Part shown: in pieces, positions 23,201 to 35,144 of the stretch
Position numbering within the stretch: position 1 is the first letter of the stretch
How the letters are laid out: every line of letters starts with the position of its first letter
Source: Siphonodentalium dalli
Taxonomy: Eukaryota > Mollusca > Scaphopoda > Gadilida > Siphonodentaliidae
NCBI GenBank assembly: GCA_032622095.1
Contig: CP136061.1
Coordinates: 197,022,935-197,086,934 of the forward strand
DNA: 64,000 nt
Reading direction: 5' to 3'
The notes under the pieces: generated by a model
The model's input: only the letters and a program-made list of their open reading frames with translations
Told to the model about the DNA's origin: nothing
The model's database searches: none
Translations under genes and position numbers: made by a program

Positions 23201-25299
23201 TTTCAAGCGATAACGTTGTAAACAAACGCTCTTTTTATAGCGACGCATCATATACAAGGCTCATTAAATTATCACTTGATTAACCACCGCAGTGCCGTTC
23301 GCGATGATTTTGATGATTGGGAGTGGAGAAAGGGTGCTCAGAGCTTCTCCAAAACGCGACAACTACGGTGTCCGTGGGATTTTACCCTTAGATAGGAAGT
23401 TTGAGTTCAATCCGACCAGCCGTTTTAGATTCTATGAAGTACCCACACACATACATATATATATATATACGGAAGTCTCAAAATATATAGTATAGACTAG
23501 CAGGTCAGCCCGCCACTGGCGGCAATAGTCAGAAACATGACAATTTTTTATTTTTTTATTTTCCAATGAGTTAATTGTATTAATTTTTTAATTTAATTTT
23601 TTGTTTATATTTTTAAATTAGTTTTTGGTTTTTTAATATTTGACCCGATTTGACCTTGAATTGATCGTTTTCAAGGTCAAGGTCAGGTCGGGGTCACAAT
23701 TTGACCCGTCCATGACACATCCCGTAGGTAGCAAGTTTGAGCTCAATCGGTTCGATTCTATAAAGGACACACACATATATATCATTTATGGGTACCCGTT
23801 TCAAGGTGAAGATCACCTAGGGCGGAAAAACTGACCCGATCCGCGTTCCTAGGAAGCCCTAAGTACGTAAGAATCACACAACACGCCCATGTATGTATAA
23901 TGACGCACATGCCCAGACCCAGACCCAGACATAAGAATCACATTACCGACATACGCTCTTTATCAACTACACTGCGGATAGGAACGCTCTTTAACTATCA
24001 ACGCGATTAACCCCTAAGTGCCGATTGCGGTGAATTTGATGATTGTGAGTGGAGAATGAGTGGTCAGAGCTTGTCCAAAATGCGACGTGGACGATCCCCG
24101 TTGGTTTTTAAGCTTATATGCCAAATTTAAGCTCGATCCGCGCAGCCGTTTTCGATTCTATGAAGTACCCACATATATATATACACACACATATATATAT
24201 ATATACGTAGTTATCAAAATATATAGTATAAAAGAGAAATTATGGTACCCGTCCCTAAAAGCTTTAAGGTACATTGGGCGGAAAGAACTGACCCCGATGA
24301 AAAATTGTTTAATCAAGAGGAATTATGATACCCGTCCCTAAAAGAGGTATGCCAACGATGTCGTTGTTGTTGGCATTCACGGCTTGGGGCCACCCGAAAA
24401 TTATCACATTGTCGTAAAGAGAAAATAGCATTGTGTGTTTTCTCCCCAAAATAGTCGTTGTTGTTGGCATTCACGGATTGGCGAGTCCAACAATGTCGTT
24501 GTTGGCATTCACGGCTTGAGGCAGTGGAAGTCCCGTCAGATTCTGGGAAGCAGCCATATAAGTTGCGTTCTCGCCAACGTCGTTGTTGGCATTCACGGCT
24601 TGGTGAGTCCAACGATGTCGTTGTTGTTGGTATTCACGGCTTGAGGCAGTGGAAGTCCCGTCATATTCTGGGACGTATCACAGTGCCTCGTATTTACTAA
24701 ATTTTAGCAGCCATATAAGCTGCGTTCTCGCCAACGCCGTTGTTGTTGGCATTCACGGCTTGGCGAGTCCAACAATGTCGTTGTTGTTGGTATTCACGGC
24801 TTGAGGCAGTGTAAGTCCCGTCATATTCTGGGACGTATCACAGTGCCTCGTATTTACTAAATGTTAGCAGCCATATAAGGTGCGTGAGTTAGCAAGAATT
24901 GAGGGGTGTAAGTTTAGAGCTTGTTTATATGAATGTATCGAAAATAGACTACGATTTTCAGCTGTAACAAGAAATGTATATATGAGAAAATGTAAATTCT
25001 ATATTTTGGAAGGTATTAGCAAGTTTTGGCTCAACGGGTTTAGCAGTTTGAAGTGAATATGGATATAAAAATATACATATACAGATATAAAAAATGTAGA
25101 GTTACGCCTCTTGGATCGCGAGCGAATCGATAGCAAAACCCATCGTATCGAAACGAATGTCGCATTTTAAGGGTCAAGGAGTGATCAGAGCTTGTCCAAA
25201 ATGCGACGTCGACGATCCCCGTGTGTTTTTACACTTATATACGAAATTTGAGCTCGAACCGCGCAGCCGTTTTCGATTCTATGAAGTACCCCCCCCCCC

Positions 25300-25333
<34 letters not shown>

Positions 25334-25779
25334 CATATATACGGAAGTCTCAAAAGTATATAGTATAGACTAGCAGGTTAGCGGCGTTCGTCAGAAAAAT
25401 GACAATTTTTTATTTTTTTGATTATTTTGTTAATTAATTTTTTTATTTAATTTTTTGTTTTTTACCCGATTTGACCTTGAATTGATAATTTTCAAGGTCA
25501 GGTCGGGGTCACAATTTAACCGGTCCACGACACTTCCCGTAGGTAGCAAGATTGAGCTCAATCAGTTCGAGTCTATAAAGGACACACACATATATGGTAC
25601 CCGTTCCACGGTGAAGATCACCTAGGGCGGAAAAACTGACCCGATCCGCATTCACAGGAAGCCCTAAGTACGTAAGAATCACACAACACGCTCATGTCTG
25701 TATTCTAACGCACACACCCAGACCCAGACGTACAAATCTCATTATACTATACTATACTATTATGCTATACTAAACTGTG

Positions 25780-25811
<32 letters not shown>

Positions 25812-26232
25812 CTATATATATATGTATATATATATGTATGTGTGTTTGTGGGTACTTCATAGAATCGGAAACGGCTGCGCGGATTGAGCTCAAACTTCCT
25901 ACCTAAGGGTAAAATCCCACGGACACCGTAGTTGTCGCGTTTTGGAGAAGCTCTGAGCACCCTTTCTCCACTCCCAATCATCAAAATCACCACGAACGGC
26001 ACTACGGTGGTTAATCAAGTGATAATTTAATGAGCCTTGTATATGACGCGTCGCTATAAAAAGAGCGTTTGTTTACAATGTGTTAATGTCATGTTTCTGA
26101 CCAACCACGCCAGTGGCGGACTAACTTGCTAGTCTACTATATATTTTGAGACTTCCGTAAATATATATATATATATATATGTGTGTGGATACTTTATAGA
26201 ATCGAAAACCACGCATCCGTGGTAAGTTCGCG
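20215..26232 (-). mobile_element. Head-to-tail array of Helitron-like elements
   Basis: On the minus strand each unit starts TC (from TCTATTATATATTTTGG or a variant) and ends in a hairpin followed by CTAG. Junctions where one CTAG abuts the next TC fall at 20780/20781, 22316/22317, 23496/23497 and 25369/25370. The outer CTAG at 20215 is preceded by A. The 3' hairpins are CCGCC-AGT-GGCGG in later units and a CCCGGACGAAGTCGGG type in the first. Near the other end each unit has a (CACATATATA)-type microsatellite after TTCTATGAAGTACCC. At about 24232 one unit runs into the middle of another without a CTAG, so recombination or deletion occurred there. From about 25785 to 26132 a copy is inverted, with CTAG at 26129-26132 and a further TC start at 26133. 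No protein is encoded. Confidence 0.7.
21057..24810. repeat. GCCAACG...GTTGGCATTCACGG motif repeated in the Helitron array
   Basis: The block GTTGTTGGCATTCACGG, often preceded by GCCAACGATGTC so that it can fold (GCCAAC against GTTGGC), occurs near 21057, 21168, 21303, 24348, 24450, 24488, 24573, 24612, 24730 and 24773. The last seven lie within 470 bp with unequal spacing, partly with a shared TGAGGCAGTG(G/T)AAGTCCCG segment between them. It is confined to the Helitron units and is not a CRISPR array because spacing and flanks vary. Confidence 0.65.
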
Positions 26233-27149
26233 TGGATAATTGTCATATGAGTATACGATAGTACGACCCAATACAGTATAGGCCATCTGTACCTTCCACT
26301 AATAAAGAGCGTTGATGTAGAACCCCAAATGCATGCGTGCGTGCCACAATAAAGAGCGCGTTCTACGAGCGTTGGAGGACAACGCCATTATGTAGTTATC
26401 CTACTTGTTAAGTTGATTAAGCTGTTATTTTGTAATATAATTTAATTACTAATTTATATATAATCACGCGTATAAGTATATGGAATGAACAATGATGAAC
26501 TTGTATCATATTTGTTAATTGTTGTACATAGTGTATATGCTTTCTGCTTGGTTCACTGTCGTAAGTGACTTTGCAATAACGCAATCAATAACTATTTATC
26601 CACCGCTCACTACCTCTATTGCATATATGAATCCTGTCTAATAAACATTGCGTTTATTGCGCCATGGTGGCTTTATTAGGACAGGGTAGCTGTATAAGGT
26701 AGGTGACGTAATTATATATGCAAACTGTTCACGTAAATGGCCTAAATGACATCATTGTGATTTATGGACGAATACGTCCACAATTCACCGTAATTGATAC
26801 AAAATGCTTAAAAATGGCATCCGGTTTCGCCCTAAGACATTAATAAACCATTATAACAAGGCCAGTTTAGAATAAATAATTAAAATGTCAAAGAACTCAT
26901 AAACCTGAGGCCATCATGCATGGAAGTAACGAATGGAAATTTACGAAAATGAAGTAATTCCCCCCAAACAGGCATTTTTTTCTTGAGGGATATATAAAAT
27001 ATCTCGCTAAAGCCAATCGCTTAACTGCTCGCGGGATTTGACATCTATTGGATTCGGCAGAGCATCATAAAATATATGCTCAAATTCCTCTCACGGACAT
27101 AAACAGTTTAAGCGACGGCACTAGCGACACATCTAATAAACAGTATAAT

Positions 27150-27488
27150 TCAACTGTGTTCGATTGCTGAAAACAACCATTCGAAGCAACATATGTACGT
27201 TCCTTTGGAAGTGGTTGACGCCGACAGCAATAATGCCGCTGCCGCTTTTAGAGTCTTCGTCGTGACTTTCTCAAGTCTGAACCCGTGGGCATCCAATATT
27301 TTTATTACATATTCTATTGGGTGAGTATTAACTTGCCGTATCAACCTTGTCCTGGAAGCGCCCACCTGATCAGAATCCCTTTTTTGCTCCGAATGTCTTG
27401 TAATATTATCGATGTACACACTTTCATATTGATTTGGAATGTGCTCTCCAACTTCGAGTGAAATGATCCAGTCATATGGAGGTAATCC
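27150..27488 (-). pseudogene. Coding-like block in tandem unit 1, weak GFRP-like resemblance
   Basis: An open frame from just after a stop at 27489-27491 to a stop at 27150-27152 begins GLPPYDWIISLEVGEH, has VGASRTRL in the middle and HPIEYVIKILDAHGFRLEKV near residue 80. The order EVG, GAS+R and P..VI..LD..GFR resembles, from memory, GTP cyclohydrolase I feedback regulatory protein, but spacing differs and the C-terminus does not match. No initiating ATG is in a good position and the upstream sequence (frame with DRVPEYDAYDGNPHCDDFTE near 27510-27570) is cut by a stop, so a decayed gene or exon is more likely than an intact one. The same block recurs in copies 2 and 3. Confidence 0.3.
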
Positions 27489-29234
27489 TTACTGCGGGAT
27501 ACTCATGTCCATTTCTGTGAAATCGTCGCAATGTGGGTTCCCATCATATGCGTCATATTCCGGAACTCTATCCGATTTTTTGAGAATTGCGTTCTTGTAG
27601 ATGCCCATTCCGTCTTCGGAGAGGTTAATGAGTCCTTTGCTGAGTTAGAAGTCAGTTTGGTGCGACGCCATGCTGTTGGAACAATACGATCCTGTGTATG
27701 ATTGTCTGAAGCTCTTTCTACTACTAAATTTGACATATGTCAAAACATTCAGTCAAGCAGCGCTGTCAAAATAGCCAACAAGGGAAAACGAGAATTCCAT
27801 AGTGACGTTGTTTGGGAAAGGTTTACTATCAGTGTTAAAATTTACTTGTCGTGTAAACGTATCTGTTAATCCGTGTGAGGTTTTTGATTGGCTTGTTTCG
27901 CTCGTATTTCGTGGTACTATTTTGCTCAGAAATTGAATGTTTATTATGGCCCGGGGGATTCCCCTTGCCACACACGGGGGAGTTGATTGCTACTGATTTA
28001 ATTTGCGTTAGTCGAATAACTGTAGTTTCTAAACCACAACAATGTGGCGTGACAATTTCAAAACTATGATTGGAGTTGGATATATGTCATATTGGACTAA
28101 CATTTGTTGTATCTTAAGCAACATAGATGCACTACGTGATTACATAGGGTAGACGCAACAGGCGATACCCATTCAATTTGGAATAGGACACAGTTCACTC
28201 GGAATCACCAGATGCCATACAATCTTCTGGAGTACAATTGTTTCTTCATCGAATCGTTGCTGTTCAGGCGTCTGCTGAATATCACATACTTGTTCCGAAA
28301 GTCCCTCTCTAGTTTCTTTGTATCTTTTGCTGAGGTGGACCATGGTGTGATTTTATCATCTTTCCGTCCTCAATGAAAACTGAATCATTGTCTATGAAGT
28401 CAAATTTACTAGTTGAGTCACAGAATAGTCTGATGCAAAAATTCACAGCGGTAGCTACTACATTGTGCGGTTCTGACGTCCCATCTGGCAGACTTCTTGG
28501 GGGAATACTGCACACCTTAATCGCAGCATGTGGGAACCCATTCTGCAGAAGAATCAAGGCTTTGTTGGACCACTATACTAGCTGATGTATGTGTTGTGTC
28601 AGTGGTACCACGGCGTACAGTTAATGAGTCGATGACTTTGGTCTATAAATCCTTGGAACTCTTGGCCCTGGCTATAAATGTATCAATCTGTTCATAAGAG
28701 GCTCCGATATGAAGATAACTCTCGCGATTGTTTTGATAGAGTGCAACATTTCGGCAATTACTTGAATTTTCGGACAGGTTCTATACCTCCCAATTTGGCG
28801 GACATACCACATCTATGATTCCTCGGTCCAAGAGATCGTTATTGATTGATATAACCTATACTTAGTCTGGAAAATTTTGTGATATGCATATAGTGCTAAA
28901 ATATCAGCCACGGAGATCAAAACGTAGCTGTTATGATAACGCGGGAATCTGTAAATTATAGTAATTCGTGCGCCCGCCGCGATTTCGGAGGAATCCGGTA
29001 CCTCTCGCTGACAACGACAACTTCGATGATTATATAAACAAAATAACCTGGCCATGACTGTGTGTGGTATTTAAAGTTGCATATGTTGTGTTTATAAGTG
29101 GACACCGTGGTGTAAGCAATTCATGAGATCCAGGATTCTCTACAATTTTTTTATACTATTTTATTTTTTGACTGGCTAAAATTGATCTGACTGCAGACTG
29201 TCTGTTCATCATTAGCAGAATATAAACTTCCGGT

Positions 29235-29465
29235 GTGCAAGGCAGGGTACCTTGTCTGCGGGCTCAGGACACTGTGACATCACCAATTGCTCATTATGAT
29301 GTGGGCTCGGAATACTACCGAGTCGATCTTGGGTGGATCGACGTCATCGGTGTCTGGATGCTCACGATCTTTGTTTACATCACATTTAGCAGATTACGGT
29401 TGTGGGAGCTGTTCGCCTTTTTGTCATACGGTTGTGCACCGCAACGCATGCGCATACATGTATAA
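29235..29465 (+). other. Plus-strand ORF with a hydrophobic helix, conserved in units 1 and 2
   Basis: A 76-codon ORF, identical in translation to 33608-33838, contains the membrane-like stretch VIGVWMLTIFVYITFSR after YYRVDLGWID. This loosely recalls the last membrane segment of ABCG half-transporters, but there is no upstream domain and no good start context, so the resemblance may be chance. It is absent from copy 3 because of that copy's deletion. Confidence 0.2.
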
Positions 29466-30771
29466 GGATTTGTGTCCAGAGTCGCAAACTATTTGATTGG
29501 CGCACATGTGATCATTTTGAAAGTATGTGGTGCAGTAAGGTGGTGTGGGCGTGCCTTCATGTGGACACATTTGACCCCAATAATGTATGTCTCTAGACGC
29601 GTCGCATTTTACTTTTGTCTGACTGAACTTTGACTTCAATTCCATAGATTTCCATACCAAACGGGATGGCTGCGCATACGTAAAGTTCTGTTTCCCTATA
29701 CAAATCGTCCACACCATTTACCCATATTGAGATGCAGTCTATAGATAGTCATAACCTCCATAGTGTTACATATATGTATGGCTTTTCAATTCAGCGACCC
29801 ATACGGGCCTGTTTCCCATGTTAAAACTATTTTCTAACAAATATTCTTTTCTTTCGGCTGATATTGCAATATATATCCATGATTTGTATTCCAATAATAT
29901 CCTCAATTTCAATAGAATCACGAAGTCCGTTTACCACTGAATCACGGTTGAATCTTCCAATATTTTCCGATATTTTCCCGCAGTAAACACATTGTCATAT
30001 TTCTCTTTTGTGTTCGACAGCCGATTAGAACACGTTATCGATAGTCCACTTAAGTTAAAATAGCCACAAGATAGGTCCCATCTGCAGCCAAGTAGAAAAT
30101 ATCTCTAAAATCGCTGACACTGGTCGCATCGTTGCTTACTTGTCGCCAGAAATTCACAATTTCATTCAAAGCGTTTAATATGATACAAAGTTGGGTGAAG
30201 ATATATACATATAACTAATTGGATATGTACTGATTTAACAAAATCAGCAGACCCATGGTATGGTTATACAGCAATATACTAAATGGAGGATTCTCAAGAT
30301 TTGAGAAATGAATATTTCCCACCAATGTATATACATGTATAAGATTCATTTTGCATTTGTGTTATCATTGTGTTCGTTTGTCGCCTCCTAATTTCCCGGA
30401 ACACCTCTCCAAATGAATAATAGATCATCTCAATAACTGGGTGGGATTCCACGATGTACACCATAAATCATAAAATCTATAGAATGCTCAAGGTGGAAGA
30501 AATCTCCGAATTATAATAACAATAGGATCATTATTTAACATATATGGAGAATATTTTACCATTTATAGTTATTGTTTGCAGTGATTTGGATGAAATCAGA
30601 AAACCATATATCCCCGAATACTTTCGAAAATCCCCACGAGAGAGAAATTCTAAGGTCTCCCAACCCTTCAAAATATAAGCCTTACGAAAAGGCTATGTGT
30701 ATTCCCAAGATGTAGCTTTAACAAGCTGTCATATTCCATATGAGCGGAATTTATTGTTATGGATGAACAAG

Positions 30772-33700
30772 TGTAGTTATCCTACTTGTTAAGTTGATTA
30801 AGCTGTTATTTTGTAATATAATTTAATTACTAATTTATATATAATCATGCGTATAAGTATATGGAATGAACAATGATGAACTTGTATCATATTTGTTAAT
30901 TGTTGTACATAGTGTATATGCGTTCTGCTTGTTTCACTGTCATAAGTGACTTTGCAATAACGCAATCAATAACTATTTATCCACCGCTCACTACCTCTAT
31001 TGCATATATGAATCTTGTCTAATAAACATTGCGTTTATTGCGCCTAGGTGGCTTTATTAGGACAGGGTAGCTTTATAAGGTAGGTGACGTAATTATATAT
31101 GCAAACTTTTCACGTAAATGGCCTAAATGACATCATTGTGATTTATGGACGAATACGTCCACAATTCACCGTAATTGATACAAAATGCTTAAAAATGACA
31201 GCCGGTTTCGCCCTAAGACATTCATAAACCATTATAACAAGGCCAGTTTAGAATAAATAATTAAAATGCCAACGAACTCATAAACCTGAGGCATGGAAGT
31301 AGGGAATGAAAATTTACGAAAATGAAGTAATTTCCCCCAAACAGGCATTTTTTTCTTGAGGGATATATAAAATATCTAGCTAAAGCCAATCGCTTAACTG
31401 CTCGCGGGATTTGACATCTATTGGATTCGGCAGAGCGTCATCAAATATATGCTCAAATTCCTCTCACGGACATAAACAGTTTAAGCGACGGCACTAGCGA
31501 CACATCTAATAAACAGTATAATTCAACTGTGTTCGCTTGCTGAAAACAACCATTCGAAGCAACATATGTACGTTCCTTTGGAAGTGGTTGACGCCGACAG
31601 CAATAATGCCGCTGCCGCTTTTAGAGTCTTCGTCGTGACTTTCTCTAGTCTGAACCCGTGGGCATCCAATATTTTTATTACATATTCTATTGGGTGAGTA
31701 TTAACTTGCCGTATCAACCTTGTCCTGGAGGCGCCCACCTTATCACAATCCCTTTTTTGCTCCGAATGTCTTGTAATATTATCGATGTACACGCTTTCAT
31801 ATTGATTTGGAATGTGCTCTCCAACTTCGAGTGAAATGATCCAGTCATATGGAGGTAATCCTTACTGCGGGATACTCATGTCCATTTCTGTGAAATCGTC
31901 GCAATGTGGGTTCCCATCATATGCGTCATATTCCGGAACTCTATCCGATTTTTTGAGAATTGCGTTCTTGTAGATGCCCATTCCGTCTTCGGAGAGGTTA
32001 ATGAGTCCTTTGCTGAGTTAGAAGTCAGTTTGGTGCGACGCCATGCTGTTGGAACAATACGATCCTGTGTATGATTGTCTGAAGCTCTTTCTACTACTAA
32101 ATTTGACATATGTCAAAACATTCAGTCAAGCAGCGCTGTCAAAATAGCCAACAAGGGAAAACGAGAATTCCATAGTGACGTTGTTTGGGAAAGGTTTACT
32201 ATCAGTGTTAAAATTTACTTGTCGTGTAAACGTATCTGTTAATCCGTGTGAGGTTTTTGATTGGCTTGTTTCGCTCGTATTTCGTGGTACTATTTTGCTC
32301 AAAAATTGAATGTTTATTATGGCCCGGGGGATTCCCCTTGCCACACACGGGGGAGTTGATTGCTACTGATTTAATTTGCGTTAGTCGAATAACTGTAGTT
32401 TCTAAACCACAACAATGTGGCGTGACAATTTCAAAACTATGATTGGAGTTGGATATATGTCATATTGGACAAACATTTGTTGTATCTTAAGCAACATAGA
32501 TGCACTACGTGATTACATAGGGTAGACGCAACAGGCGATACCCATTCAATTTGGAATAGGAAACAGTTCACTCGGAATCACCAGATGCCATACAATCTTC
32601 TGGAGTACAATTGTTTCTTCATCGAATCGTTGCTGTTCAGGCGTCTGCTGAATATCACATACTTGTTCCGAAAGTCCCTCTCTAGTTTCTTTGGATCTTT
32701 TGCTGAGGTGGACCATGGTGTGATTTTATCATCTTTCCGTCCTCAATGAAAACTGAATCATTGTCTATGAAGTCAAATTTACTAGTTGAGTCACAGAATA
32801 GTCTGATGCAAATATTCACAGCGGTAGCTACTACATTGTGCGGTTCTGACGTCCCATCTGGCAGACTTCTTGGGGGAATACTGCACACCTTAATCGCAGC
32901 ATGTGGGAACCCATTCTGCAGAAGAATCAAGGCTTTGTTGGACCACTATACTAGCTGATGTATGTGTTGTGTCAGTGGTACCACGGCGTACAGTTAATGA
33001 GTCGATGACTTTGGTCTATAAATCCTTGGAACTCTTGGCCCTGGCTATAAATGTATCAATCTGTTCATAAGAGGCTCCGATATGAAGATAACTCTCGCGA
33101 TTGTTTTGATAGAGTGCAACATTTCGGCAATTACTTGAATTTTCGGACAAGTTCTATACCTCCCAATTTGGCGGACATACCACATCTATGATTCCTCGGT
33201 CCAAGAGATCGTTATTGATTGATATAACCTATACTTAGTCTGGAAAATTTTGTGATATGCATATAGTGCTAAAATATCAGCCATGGAGATCAAAACGTAG
33301 CTGTTATGATAACGCGGGAATCTGTAAATTATAGTAATTCGTGCGCCCGCCGCGATCTCGGAGGAATCCGGTACCTCTCGCTGACAACGACAACTTCGAT
33401 GATTATATAAACAAAATAACCTGGCCACGACTGTGTGTGGTATTTAAAGTTGCATATGTTGTGTTTATAAGTGGACACCGTGGTGTAAGCAATTCATGAG
33501 ATTCAGGGTTCTCTACAATTTGTTTATACTATTTTATTTTTTGACTGGCTAAAACTGATCTGACTGCAGACTGTCTGTTCATCATTAGCAGAATATAAAC
33601 TTCCGGTGTGCAAGGCAGGGTACCTTGTCTGCGGGCTCAGGACACTGTGACATCACCAATTGCTCATTATGATGTGGGCTCGGAATACTACCGAGTCGAT

Positions 33701-35144
33701 CTTGGGTGGATCGACGTCATCGGTGTCTGGATGCTCACGATCTTTGTTTACATCACATTTAGCAGATTACGGTTGTGGGAGCTGTTCGCCTTTTTGTCAT
33801 ACGGTTGTGCACCGCAACGCATGCGCATACATGTATAAGGATTTGTGTCCAGAGTCGCAAACTATTTGATTGGCGCACATGTGATCATTTTGAAAGTATG
33901 TGGTGCAGTAAGGTGGTGTGGGCGTGCCTTCATGTGGACACATTTGACCCCAATAATGTATGTCTCTAGACGCGTCGCATTTTACTTTTGTCTGACTGAA
34001 CTTTGACTTCAATTCCATAGATTTCCATACCAAACGGGATGGCTGCGCATACGTAAAGTTCTGTTTCCCTATACAAATCGTCCACACCATTTACCCATAT
34101 TGAGATGCAGTCTATAGATAGTCATAACCTCCATAGTGTTACATATATGTATGGCTTTTCAATTCAGCGACCCATACGGGCCTGTTTCCCATGTTAAAAC
34201 TATTTTCTAACAAATATTCTTTTCTTTCGGCTGATATTGCAATATATATCCATGATTTGTATTCCAATAATATCCTCAATTTCAATAGAATCACGAAGTC
34301 CGTTTACCACTGAATCACGGTTGAATCTTCCAATATTTTCCGATATTTTCCCGCAGTAAACACATTGTCATATTTCTCTTTTGTGTTCGACAGCCGATTA
34401 GAACACGTTATCGATAGTCCACTTAAGTTAAAATAGCCACAAGATAGGTCCCATCCGCAGCCAAGTTAAGAAAATATCTCTAAAATCGCTGACACTGGTC
34501 GCATCGTTGCTTACTTGTCGCCAGAAATTCACAATTTCATTCAAAGCGTTTAATATGATACAAAGTTGTGTGAAGATATATACATATAACTAATTGGATA
34601 TGTACTGATGTAACAAAATCAGCAGACCCATGGTATGGTTATACAGCAATATACTAAATGGAGGATTCTCAAGATTTGAGAAATGAATATTTCCCACCAA
34701 TGTATATACATGTATAAGATTCATTTTGCATTTGTGTTATCATTGTGTTCGTTTGTCGCCTCCTAATTTCCCGGAACACCTCTCCAAATGAATAATAGAT
34801 CATCTCAATAACTGGGTGGGATTCCACGATGTACACCATAAATCATAAAATCTATAGAATGCTCAAGGTGGAAGAAATCTCCGAATTATAATGACAATAG
34901 GATCATTATTTAACATATATGGAGAATATTTTACCATTTAGTTATTGTTTGCAGTGATTTGGATGAAATCAGAAAACCATATATCCCCGAATACTTTCGA
35001 AAATCCCCACGAGAGAGAAATTCCAAGGTCTCCCAGCCCTTCAAAACATAAGCCTTACGAAAAGGCTATGTGTATTCCCAAGGTGTAGCTTTAACAAGCT
35101 GTCATATTCCATATGAGCGAAATTTATTGTTATGGATGAACAAG
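30772..35144. repeat. 4.37-kb tandem unit, copy 2 (complete)
   Basis: 4373 bp from its start to the start of copy 3. In the first kilobase it shares variants with copy 3 that copy 1 lacks (CATGCGTATAAG instead of CACGCGTATAAG; AATGACAGCCGG instead of AATGGCATCCGG; GCATGGAAGTAGGG). This indicates that copies 2 and 3 arose from a later duplication or were homogenised. Its ORFs correspond one to one with those of copy 1. Confidence 0.9.
31523..31861 (-). pseudogene. Coding-like block in tandem unit 2
   Basis: Counterpart of 27150-27488 with a few residue changes (for example KRDCDKVGAS and SASEHS at the end). The bounding stops are the same as in unit 1, so the damage predates the duplication. 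Confidence 0.3.

Larger units (their letters stand above)
26391..30771. repeat. 4.37-kb tandem unit, copy 1 (complete)
   Basis: The unit starts TGTAGTTATCCTACTTG and is 4381 bp to the start of copy 2. Nearly every base is shared with copy 2; differences are scattered substitutions and small indels such as a few extra bases (CATCATGCATGG) near 26914. It contains decayed minus-strand coding-like blocks between about 27150 and 29055 and a plus-strand ORF at 29235-29465. No transposase, reverse transcriptase or terminal repeat was recognised, so the nature of the unit is unknown. Confidence 0.9.

Noticed and set aside
22740-23760. tRNA-like GGTTCGAATC and GGTTCGATTC boxes
   Set aside because: No A box or cloverleaf could be built; the text is part of the Helitron unit consensus.
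24340-24810. Possible CRISPR-like repeats
   Set aside because: Spacing is irregular, intervening sequences are themselves repeated, and the context is animal mobile DNA.
29235-29465. ABCG transporter C-terminal exon
   Set aside because: Only one hydrophobic helix and a few residues resemble it; no other ABCG segment is nearby. Kept only as a low-confidence ORF.
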